The notes under the pieces were generated by a model. That model was given only the letters and a program-made list of their open reading frames with translations. It was not told the origin of the DNA and made no database searches. Of a stretch of DNA of 64,000 nt, positions 44,617-52,196 are shown piece by piece (positions within the stretch are counted from its first letter, which is position 1; each line of letters opens with the position of its first letter). This DNA is from Streptomyces sp. NBC_00433 (GTDB taxonomy: Bacteria > Actinomycetota > Actinomycetes > Streptomycetales > Streptomycetaceae). Position numbers and translations under genes: made by a program. The DNA lies in NCBI GenBank assembly GCA_036015235.1, contig CP107926.1:5971501-6035500 (forward strand), given 5' to 3'.

Positions 44617-44687
44617 CTCCGCCGCCAGGACTCGAACCCGGACTTAAGGCACCAAAAGCCCCAGTGCTGCCATTACACCACGGCGGA
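44617..44687 (-). tRNA. tRNA-Gln (UUG)
   Basis: A 71-base cloverleaf on the minus strand. The acceptor stem TCCGCCG pairs perfectly with CGGCGGA, the D stem is GTGT/GCAC, the anticodon loop is TTTTGGT with anticodon TTG, and the T arm CCGGG-TTCGAGT-CCTGG is standard. No CCA is encoded. It lies just upstream of glmU. Confidence 0.92.
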
Positions 44688-44839
44688 TCAACTCGGCCTT
44701 CCCGATATCGGGTCGGGGAGACCGGTCGGTCGAACCCATCATGCCGTACCCGGCGGGGTGGACGCGACGGAGATCCGGGGTAGAGATCGTTCGGCGGGCG
44801 ACCGACACGGTCCTGTCGTCCGCCGTGCGCCGCTGCAAT

Positions 44840-44868
44840 ACTTACGGCGGCGTAGGTTACGGACGTAA
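44840..44868. promoter_or_regulatory. palindromic operator upstream of the desaturase gene
   Basis: GGTTACGGACGTAACC (44853-44868) is a perfect palindrome with seven-base arms. Immediately to its left TACGGCGGCGTA (44840-44851) is another palindrome built from the same TACG/CGTA half-sites. They lie 45-73 bp before the desaturase start. The likely binder is the TetR-family protein encoded right after the desaturase. Confidence 0.7.
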
Positions 44869-44912
44869 CCGCAGATAACCGCCCCCCACTTCCATATCCG
44901 CGAGGGACAGAC

Positions 44913-45908
44913 ATGACCACACAGACGGACGTGATCACCGAGTCCCGGGAACCGGATCCCGGGACGTCAGGACAGGAACCGCAGTCCAGTGCCACCCGAG
45001 GTGGCGAGAGCAAGCGCTCGATCGAGCAGATCGCGCTGCTGCTCTTCATCTGCATCCCCTTCGTGGCGCTGGCCGCCGCAGTGCCGCTGGCCTGGGGGCG
45101 CGGCATGAGCTGGCTCGACCTCGGCCTGATGGTGGGGATGTACTACCTGGGCTGCCACGGCATCACCATCGGCTTCCACCGGCACTTCACCCACGGCTCC
45201 TTCAAGGCCAACAGGCCGCTGAAGATCGCGCTGGCCATCGCGGGCTCCATGGCCGTCGAGGGCCCGATCGTGCGCTGGGTCGCCGACCACCGCAGGCACC
45301 ACAAGTTCAGCGACGCCGAGGGCGACCCGCACAGCCCGTGGCGCTTCGGCGAGACGCTGCCCGCGCTGATGAAGGGCCTGTGGTGGGCGCACATGGGCTG
45401 GCTCTTCGACGAGGAGCAGACCCCGCAGAACAAATACGCCCCCGACCTGATCGGGGACCCCGCGATCCGCCGCATCTCCCGCGACTTCTGGATGTGGACC
45501 GCGCTCTCGCTGCTGCTGCCGCCGCTGGTGGGCGGCCTGGCCACGATGTCGTGGTACGGCGCCTTCACGGCGTTCTTCTGGGGTTCGCTCGTTCGGGTGG
45601 CTCTGCTGCACCACGTGACCTGGTCGATCAACTCCATCTGCCACGCGGTCGGCAAGCGCCCCTTCAAGTCGCGCGACCGCTCCGGCAACGTGTGGTGGCT
45701 CGCGGTGCTCTCCTGCGGCGAGTCGTGGCACAACCTCCACCACGCCGACCCCACCTGTGCCAGGCACGGAGTGCTGCGCGGCCAGGTCGACTCCAGTGCC
45801 CGGATCATCCGCTGGTTCGAGATGGCGGGCTGGGCGACCGACGTCCGCTGGCCGACCCCGGAGCGGATCGCCGCCCGGCGCCGAGAAGACGTCAGTGAAG
45901 CGGCATGA
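44913..45908 (+). CDS. acyl-CoA/fatty acid delta-9 desaturase
   Basis: A 331-residue integral-membrane di-iron desaturase. The three histidine boxes are H-R-H-F-T-H, H-R-R-H-H and H-N-L-H-H, in order, separated by the expected hydrophobic hairpins. The ~35-residue hydrophilic N-terminus and the C-terminal box sit on the cytoplasmic side. It introduces a cis double bond into acyl chains for membrane fluidity; whether CoA- or lipid-bound substrate is used is inference. A TetR-type gene follows after seven bases, and an operator precedes it. Confidence 0.95.
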   Translation: MTTQTDVITESREPDPGTSGQEPQSSATRGGESKRSIEQIALLLFICIPFVALAAAVPLAWGRGMSWLDLGLMVGMYYLGCHGITIGFHRHFTHGSFKANRPLKIALAIAGSMAVEGPIVRWVADHRRHHKFSDAEGDPHSPWRFGETLPALMKGLWWAHMGWLFDEEQTPQNKYAPDLIGDPAIRRISRDFWMWTALSLLLPPLVGGLATMSWYGAFTAFFWGSLVRVALLHHVTWSINSICHAVGKRPFKSRDRSGNVWWLAVLSCGESWHNLHHADPTCARHGVLRGQVDSSARIIRWFEMAGWATDVRWPTPERIAARRREDVSEAA

Positions 45909-45915
45909 TTGATCC

Positions 45916-46602
45916 GTGAGCGACGGCAGAGACGACAGGGCGACGACGACCCCCAGGGCCCCCTCGGGAGCCACCGCGCGCCCCACGCGCCGGGTCCGTA
46001 TGACCGGCAAGGAGCGCCGTGAGCAGCTGCTCGACATCGGTCGGACGCTGTTCGCGGAGCGCGGCTTCGAGGGGACGTCCGTCGAGGAGATCGCCCACAA
46101 GGCCGGCGTGTCCAAGCCGGTGGTCTACGAGCACTTCGGCGGCAAGGAGGGCCTCTACGCCGTCGTGGTCGACCGGGAGATGAGCCGGCTGCTCGACATG
46201 GTCACCGGCGCCCTCACCGGCGGCCACCCGCGCGAACTGCTCGAACAGGCCGCCTTCGCACTGCTGGACTACATCCAGCAGTACACCGACGGCTTCCGCA
46301 TCCTGGTCCGCGACTCGCCGGTCACCCAGTCCACCGGCACCTTCGCCTCGCTCATCGGCGACATCGCCACCCAGGTCGAGGACATCCTCGGCCACGAGTT
46401 CAAGCAGCGCGGCTTCGACCCCAAGCTCGCCCCGATGTACGCCCAGGCCCTGGTCGGCATGGTCGCCCTGACCGGCCAGTGGTGGGTGGACACCCAGCAC
46501 CCGGACAAGGCCGACGTCGTCGCCCACCTGGTCAACCTGTCGTGGAACGGCCTGTCGGGCCTGGAGCCCAAGCCGCGGCTGATCGGCCACCGCAAGAACT
46601 GA
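45916..46602 (+). CDS. TetR family transcriptional regulator
   Basis: A 228-residue TetR regulator. After a ~30-residue basic tail, the DNA-binding domain starts with R-E-Q-L-L-D-I-G and reads F-A-E-R-G-F-E-G-T-S-V-E-E-I-A-H-K-A-G-V-S-K-P-V, with Y-E-H-F-G at the end of the recognition helix (about residues 38-84). The ligand domain has a TetR_C-type W-W-V-D. Its position seven bases after the desaturase gene and the operator upstream of that gene suggest it controls unsaturated fatty-acid synthesis by autoregulation of the two-gene operon. Confidence 0.92.
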   Translation: MSDGRDDRATTTPRAPSGATARPTRRVRMTGKERREQLLDIGRTLFAERGFEGTSVEEIAHKAGVSKPVVYEHFGGKEGLYAVVVDREMSRLLDMVTGALTGGHPRELLEQAAFALLDYIQQYTDGFRILVRDSPVTQSTGTFASLIGDIATQVEDILGHEFKQRGFDPKLAPMYAQALVGMVALTGQWWVDTQHPDKADVVAHLVNLSWNGLSGLEPKPRLIGHRKN

Positions 46603-46620
46603 CCGCCGTGCGGTACACCG

Positions 46621-46650
46621 CCGCCCCGGACCCCCCAGGGTCCGGGGCGG
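46621..46650. terminator. bidirectional terminator between TetR gene and ppc
   Basis: A perfect 13-bp inverted repeat (CCGCCCCGGACCC, loop CCCA, mirrored arm) sits between the convergent genes. Confidence 0.85.
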
Positions 46651-46670
46651 CGCCGTGCGCGGGGCCGGTG

Positions 46671-49424
46671 TCAGCCGGTGTTGCGCAGGCCCGCCGCCAC
46701 GCCGTTGACCGTCAGCAGCAGGGCGCGGGACAGCAGTGGGTCCGGCTCCTCGCCCTTGGCGGCGGCCGCCCGCTGCCGGGCCAGCAGGGTGACCTGGAGG
46801 TAGGAGATCGGGTCGAGGTACTGGTCGCGGATGTGGAAGGTCTGCGCCAGGACCGGGCTCGCGGCCAGCAGCTCAGACTCGCCGGTCAGCCGCAGCACCT
46901 CGCGCACCGTCAGCTCGTGCTCGGCCTCGATCGCCTCGAAGACGTGCCGCAGCTCGTCGGGCACCAGTGTCTCGACGTAGTGCCGGGCGATCCGCAGGTC
47001 GGTCTTGGCCAGCGTCATCTCGACGTTGGACAGGAAGTTGCGGAAGAAGTGCCACTGGCCGTGCGCCTCTTCGAGCACCGAGTCCAGACCGGCCTCGCGG
47101 GCCGCCTTCAGGCCCGAGCCGACGCCGTACCAGCCGGGGACGATCTGCCGGGACTGCGTCCAGCCGAAGACCCACGGGATGGCCCGCAGGCCGTCAAGGC
47201 CCGCACCGGAGTCCGGGCGGCGGGACGGGCGCGAGCCGAGGTGCAGCTCGCCGAGCTGGTCGACGGGGGTGGAGGCGAAGAAGTACGGCGGCAGGTCGGG
47301 GTCCTCGACCAGCTTGCGGTAGGCGCCGTGCGCGGCCTCGGACACGATGTCCATCGCCGCGTCCCAGCGGGCCAGCGCCTCGTCGGACTGCCGGGGGGAG
47401 GTGTGCAGCGCCGACGCCTGGAGCGTGGCGGCGACCGTCAGCTCCAGGTTCTCCCGCGCCAGCGAGGGGATCAGGTACTTGTCGGAGATGACCTCGCCCT
47501 GCTCGGTCACCTTGATCTCGCCCTCCAGGGTGCCCCAGGGCTGGGCCAGGATCGCGGTGTGCGAGGGGCCGCCGCCCCGGCCGACGGTGCCGCCGCGGCC
47601 GTGGAAGAGCCGCAGCCGCACCCCGTGCCGGTGCGCCACGTCGCGCAGCCGGCGCTGGGCGCGGTGGATCTCCCACTGCGACGTGGTGATGCCGCCGAAC
47701 TTCGAGGAGTCGGAGTAGCCGAGCATCACCTCCTGCACGTCGCCGCGCAGCGACACCAGCCGCCGGTAGGACGGGTCGGACAGCATCTCGTCCAGCAGCT
47801 TGTCGGCGATCTTCAGCTCGTCGGTGGTCTCCAGCAGCGGCACGATGCCGATCCTGGCGACCCCGGTGTGCAGGTCGATCAGACCCGCCTCGCGGGCCAG
47901 CACCGCCGCGGCGAAGACGTCGTCGGAGCCCAGGCACATCGAGATGATGTACGACTCCATGACCTCGGGCCCGAAGCGCTCGAAGGCCTCCCTGATGGTG
48001 TGGAAAACGCCGAGCGTCTTGGCGCCCGCCTCGTCCAGCGGCGCCGGGGTCGGCGCCAGCGGGCGGCGCGAGCGCAGCTCCTTGGCGAGCAGCTTGCGGC
48101 GGTAGTCGCGCGGCATGTCGGCGTACCGCCAGGACTCCTCGCCGAGCCGGTCGAAGAGCTGGCCCAGCGCGTGGTGGTGGGCCTCGGCGTGCTCGCGTAC
48201 GTCCATCGTCGCCAGCTGCAGGCCGAACGCCGACAGCGTGCGGATCGTACGGTCCATCCGGCCGTCGGCGATCAGGCCGCCGCGGTGGGCGCGCAGCGAG
48301 GACTGGATCTGCTGGAGGTCGTCGAGCAGCCCCGAGGTGCCCAGGTAGTCGCGGCCCGGGATGTGCGGGGTGCCCGCGGCCAGCCGCTCGCGGGTGTTGA
48401 TCAGCTTCTGCCGGATGCAGGTGGCCTTGAGCCGGTAGGGCTCCTCGGCGTTCAGCCGCTTGTAGCGCGGGCTGATCTCGGGCAGCGCCACCAGGTCGGT
48501 GGCGAGCGAGTCGAGCAGTTCGCTGCTCGCGCCGGAATTGCGGATCGAGTTGGACAGCGCGCCGCGCAGGAAGTCGACCAGCTCCAGCGCGTCGGTGATG
48601 CCGTGCTCGTGCTGCAGGATCAGCACGTCCCAGGTGACCTCGGGCGTCACGTTGGGATTGCCGTCCCGGTCGCCGCCGATCCAGGTGCCGAAGGTCAGCG
48701 GGCGGGTCTGCGGCGGCAGCGGCACACCGACCCGCTCCAGCTCTGCGGCCAGCTCCTCCAGGACGTCGCCGACCGCGCCCGCGTGCAGCTCGTCCAGGTA
48801 GTAGATGGCGTTGCGCGCCTCGTCGGCCGGCTCCGGGCGGACCACCCGCAGCTCGTCGGTCTGCCACAGCAGGTCGATGTTCTCGGCCAGCCGCAGGTCG
48901 GCGCGGCGGCGGTCGCCGGTGCTGCCCTCGCCGTGGCCGTCCTTCTCCAGCAGCTCGGCGATCCGCCGCAGCTTGTTCAGCACCGAGCGGCGGGCCGCCT
49001 CGGTGGGGTGCGCGGTGAAGACCGGCCGCACGTTGAGGTTGCGGACCGACTCGCGTACGTGCTCGGGGTCGCCCTCCTTGAGCAGGTCCGCGGTCTGGGC
49101 GAGCAGCCCGCCCTCGACGGCGCGGCGGGAGCGCAGCTCGCGGCCGCGGTGCACCTGCTCGGTCACGTTCGCCAGGTGGAAGTAGGTGGAGAAGGCCCGG
49201 ACCAGCTTCGCGGCGGTCTCCAGGTCGGTGTCGCCGAGCAGTGCGGCGGCGGCCTCCCCGTCGCTGCGGGTCAGGGCGCGGACCTTCTCGACGAGGTCGA
49301 GCAGTTCCTGGCCCTCCTGGCGCACCAGGGTGCCGCCGAGCAGCTCTCCCAGGCGTCGGATGTCGGCACGCAGGGCGGTACTGCTTGCGGTACTGCTGTC
49401 CGGGGCGGTGTCGGCGCTGCTCAC
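46671..49424 (-). CDS. ppc: phosphoenolpyruvate carboxylase
   Basis: A 917-residue PEPC that makes oxaloacetate from PEP and bicarbonate to refill the TCA cycle. The catalytic His region V-F-T-A-H-P-T-E-A lies near residue 138. M-L-G-Y-S-D-S-S-K near 580 and F-H-G-R-G-G-T-V-G-R-G-G-G-P near 620 carry the second catalytic His and the bicarbonate/PEP-binding Arg. The C-terminus ends in the invariant R-N-T-G. The GTG at 49424 has AGGAG upstream and begins at the conserved N-terminus. Confidence 0.96.
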   Translation of the reverse strand: MSSADTAPDSSTASSTALRADIRRLGELLGGTLVRQEGQELLDLVEKVRALTRSDGEAAAALLGDTDLETAAKLVRAFSTYFHLANVTEQVHRGRELRSRRAVEGGLLAQTADLLKEGDPEHVRESVRNLNVRPVFTAHPTEAARRSVLNKLRRIAELLEKDGHGEGSTGDRRRADLRLAENIDLLWQTDELRVVRPEPADEARNAIYYLDELHAGAVGDVLEELAAELERVGVPLPPQTRPLTFGTWIGGDRDGNPNVTPEVTWDVLILQHEHGITDALELVDFLRGALSNSIRNSGASSELLDSLATDLVALPEISPRYKRLNAEEPYRLKATCIRQKLINTRERLAAGTPHIPGRDYLGTSGLLDDLQQIQSSLRAHRGGLIADGRMDRTIRTLSAFGLQLATMDVREHAEAHHHALGQLFDRLGEESWRYADMPRDYRRKLLAKELRSRRPLAPTPAPLDEAGAKTLGVFHTIREAFERFGPEVMESYIISMCLGSDDVFAAAVLAREAGLIDLHTGVARIGIVPLLETTDELKIADKLLDEMLSDPSYRRLVSLRGDVQEVMLGYSDSSKFGGITTSQWEIHRAQRRLRDVAHRHGVRLRLFHGRGGTVGRGGGPSHTAILAQPWGTLEGEIKVTEQGEVISDKYLIPSLARENLELTVAATLQASALHTSPRQSDEALARWDAAMDIVSEAAHGAYRKLVEDPDLPPYFFASTPVDQLGELHLGSRPSRRPDSGAGLDGLRAIPWVFGWTQSRQIVPGWYGVGSGLKAAREAGLDSVLEEAHGQWHFFRNFLSNVEMTLAKTDLRIARHYVETLVPDELRHVFEAIEAEHELTVREVLRLTGESELLAASPVLAQTFHIRDQYLDPISYLQVTLLARQRAAAAKGEEPDPLLSRALLLTVNGVAAGLRNTG

Positions 49425-49657
49425 AGGTGCGGCTCCTTGTGCAGGGGAAGTGGACGGCGTACTCGCGGACCGCGCTGTCCGGCCGTCCAAGGATAGGTCG
49501 CGGTAGCTGCGGCGAGACGGCCAGCCCATCAGGCGGACAGCGCGTCCCGGCTGCGGGAGCCGGCCGGGCGGACGTCGGGCGACCTGCCGGTGGCGCCCCG
49601 GTGTCCGGCCGGTATGCGGCCGGTGCGCCGGTGCGGACACCGCATACGCTGGACGCC

Positions 49658-50971
49658 ATGAGTACGACGGGGGCGCACGTACCGGACGACGGAGCCGGAG
49701 GAGCCGCGGCGGTCGCCGTCGCGGTGGCCGCGGCACGGCGGCCCGGCTGGTGGTGGTGGCAGCGGCGGCGCGGTTTCGTCCTGGACGTGGCGCTGGCCTC
49801 GGTCTCCGCGATCGAGTGCGCCTTCGAAGGTGCGACCTTCGCCGACCGCACCGGCATCCTCCCCAGCGCCGGGGCGCTGCTCGGTGTGCTCGTCGGCGCG
49901 GTCCTGGTGCTGCGGCGGCGCTGGCCGGTCGCGGTGGTGCTGGTCAGCATCGCCATGACGCCGGCCCAGATGGGCTTCCTGCTCTCCCTGGTCGGCCTCT
50001 ACACCCTGGCCGCCTCCGAGGTGCCGCGCCGGATCACCGCCGCGCTGGCCGGGATGAACGGCTTCGGCACCATGCTCGTCGCCTTCCTCCAGTTCCAGGA
50101 CAATCTGCGCGACCCCGACAGCAGCAGCTCCCTCCACATGCCGCTGACCCTGGTCGTCGCCGCCCTGATGGCCCTCGGCCTGACCGGCCCTCCGGTGCTG
50201 CTCGGCCTCTACGTACGCGCCAGGCGCCGCCTGGTGGAGAGCCTGCGGGAACGGGCCGACGGCCTGGAGCGCGAACTGGAGCTGCTCGCCGAGAAGGCCG
50301 CCGAGCGCGCCGAGCGCGCCAGGGCCGAGGAGCGCACCCGGATCGCCCGCGACATGCACGACGTCGTCGCGCACCGGGTGAGCCTGATGGTCGTGCACGC
50401 CGCGGCGCTCAAGGCGGTCGCGCTCAAGGACCCGCAGAAGGCGTCGGCCAGCGCGGAGATGCTCGGCGACATGGGGCGGCAGGCGCTCACCGAACTGCGC
50501 CAGATGCTCGGTGTGCTGCGCACCGCCTCCGCGCCCGCGCCGGTGCTTCCCGCGATGCGCGCCGAGCCCGACGCGGAAGGTCCGAGCCTGGACCGGCTCG
50601 CCGCGCTGGTCGAGGAGTCCCAAGCCGCGGGAATGGGCGTCGAACTGACCGTCGAGGGCTCCCAGCGGCCCTGCGGCGCCCGTATCGAGGCCACCGTCTA
50701 CCGCGTGGTGCAGGAAGCCCTCACCAACGTCCACAAGCACGCGGCGGGGGCCGACGCGGTCGTACGCCTGGCCTACCGCGAGGCCGAGGTCGCGGTACTC
50801 ATCACCAACGGCCCCTCCGACGGCACCCCGCAGGCCGCCCTCCCCAGCGGCGGCCACGGCCTGCTCGGCATGAAGGAACGCGTCACGGCCCACGGCGGCG
50901 GCTTCGCCGCGGGCCCCACCGCGGACGGCGGCTTCCGCGTCTCGGCGATGGTGCCGCTGCGCAGCGGCTGA
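49658..50971 (+). CDS. sensor histidine kinase (NarL/DesK-type), orphan
   Basis: A 437-residue kinase. About five membrane segments span residues 45-190; a short cytoplasmic coiled coil follows, with E-R-T-R-I-A-R-D-M-H-D-V-V-A-H (phospho-acceptor His near 234) of the HisKA_3 type. The HATPase domain has V-V-Q-E-A-L-T-N and G-H-G-L-L-G-M-K-E-R. The extracytoplasmic loops are short, so the signal is probably intramembrane. No response regulator is adjacent, so the partner is unknown; the two LuxR-type regulators elsewhere in the window also lack kinases. Confidence 0.93.
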   Translation: MSTTGAHVPDDGAGGAAAVAVAVAAARRPGWWWWQRRRGFVLDVALASVSAIECAFEGATFADRTGILPSAGALLGVLVGAVLVLRRRWPVAVVLVSIAMTPAQMGFLLSLVGLYTLAASEVPRRITAALAGMNGFGTMLVAFLQFQDNLRDPDSSSSLHMPLTLVVAALMALGLTGPPVLLGLYVRARRRLVESLRERADGLERELELLAEKAAERAERARAEERTRIARDMHDVVAHRVSLMVVHAAALKAVALKDPQKASASAEMLGDMGRQALTELRQMLGVLRTASAPAPVLPAMRAEPDAEGPSLDRLAALVEESQAAGMGVELTVEGSQRPCGARIEATVYRVVQEALTNVHKHAAGADAVVRLAYREAEVAVLITNGPSDGTPQAALPSGGHGLLGMKERVTAHGGGFAAGPTADGGFRVSAMVPLRSG

Positions 50972-51001
50972 GCCTTCCGCCCGGCCGGGCGGGGGGCGGT
51001 G

Positions 51002-51907
51002 TCAGTCCTCGGCCGGCGCCCCGCCCCGCCCGGTGAGCGAGGCCAGCGTCGCCCGCACATGCGCGAGGTGGGACCGGATCTCGTCGCGGTGCTCCTCGTG
51101 CTCGCGCAAGCACCGCTCGCTCTCCCGCCGCACCCGATCCTCGTGCACCCGCGCCTGCGCCAGCATCGAGGCGGCCCGCTCCTCGGCCTCGTCCTGCTGG
51201 GTGCGCAGCGCCTCCTCCGCGGCGGCCCGCTCCTTGTGCGCCGCGTCCAGCCGCCGCTCCGCGTCGGCGAGGAGGTCGCCGAGGCGGCTGTCGACGCCGG
51301 CGTCGCGCTCGCCCAGCTCGTGTTCGAGGGTGTCGAGGCGCTCCTGCCGCTCCTGGTCGGCCTCGGCCACGCTGCGTTCGACGTCCTGCCTCATCGCGTC
51401 GAGCGTCTGGCCGGCCTCGCCCCTGACGACCTCGGCCTCGGTGCGGGCCTGGCCGAGGATCTCGGCGGCGCGGCTGCACGCCTCGTCGAGCATCCGCTCG
51501 GCCTGGTCCTCCGCAGCGGCGAGCCGGGCCGAGGCGGCGGCGCGCGCCTCGTCCTGGAGGGTGCGGCGGGCGGTCTCCGCGGCGTCCCTGGCATATTGCG
51601 CCTCGACCTCGGCGCGCTCCCGCACGGCGGCGGCCTCTTCCTCGACCAGCCGCATCAACTCCTGGGCGCCGGGGCCGAGCTCGTCGAAACTCTCCGGCGG
51701 CAGGGCGCCGACCTGCTCGCGCAGGGCCGCGCACTCGGCGTCCATCTCGTTGGCGAGGACGGTGAGCCGGGCGGCCCGCTCCCAGGCGGCGTCGCGGTCC
51801 TCCGACAGCTCTTCGAGGAATCGGTCGACCTGGTCCGGGCGGTAGCCGTGGCTGCGCCCGCGCGCCTGTTCGAAGCCTGTTGACGATGCGGTCGTGTTGC
51901 TGCTCAT
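51002..51907 (-). CDS. coiled-coil DivIVA/FilP-like protein (annotated elsewhere as cellulose-binding)
   Basis: A 301-residue protein that is almost entirely charged coiled coil. Residues 18-50 read H-G-Y-R-P-D-Q-V-D-R-F-L-E-E-L, like the DivIVA N-terminal domain; the remainder is Ala/Glu/Arg heptads without signal peptide or catalytic motif. In Streptomyces, related coiled-coil proteins (DivIVA, Scy, FilP) organise polar growth and cytoskeleton, and members of this group have been labelled cellulose-binding protein. Its role in growth polarity is inference. Confidence 0.8.
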   Translation of the reverse strand: MSSNTTASSTGFEQARGRSHGYRPDQVDRFLEELSEDRDAAWERAARLTVLANEMDAECAALREQVGALPPESFDELGPGAQELMRLVEEEAAAVRERAEVEAQYARDAAETARRTLQDEARAAASARLAAAEDQAERMLDEACSRAAEILGQARTEAEVVRGEAGQTLDAMRQDVERSVAEADQERQERLDTLEHELGERDAGVDSRLGDLLADAERRLDAAHKERAAAEEALRTQQDEAEERAASMLAQARVHEDRVRRESERCLREHEEHRDEIRSHLAHVRATLASLTGRGGAPAED

Positions 51908-52033
51908 CCGTCTGCCCCTTTTACCGCTGGCCTGCCGCTGCTGCCTCTCGCCGTTCCCTCGTATCTATTTATGGCTTATGACCGAATTGTACGAGCTACG
52001 ACACTCCGAACTGTTCTCCTACCCGGAAAACGC

Positions 52034-52080
52034 CGGAGGGCCGGGCGCAGGGGATGTACACCCCTGCGCCCGGCCCTCCG
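52034..52080. terminator. 20-bp stem-loop terminator
   Basis: A perfect 20-bp inverted repeat (52034-52053 with 52061-52080, ATGTACA loop) follows the end of the deaminase/SUKH operon on the minus strand and precedes the coiled-coil gene. It is the strongest terminator in the window. Confidence 0.92.
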
Positions 52081-52196
52081 CCTCTACGGCGTGAAACGGT
52101 CCGGTTGTTGCCGCCGTCGGTCGGACGGGACCGTCGGACAGGTCTCGGGCGTGTCCGACAAATCCCGTCCGGCTGGCGGCGCCTGGCACGCACGCC

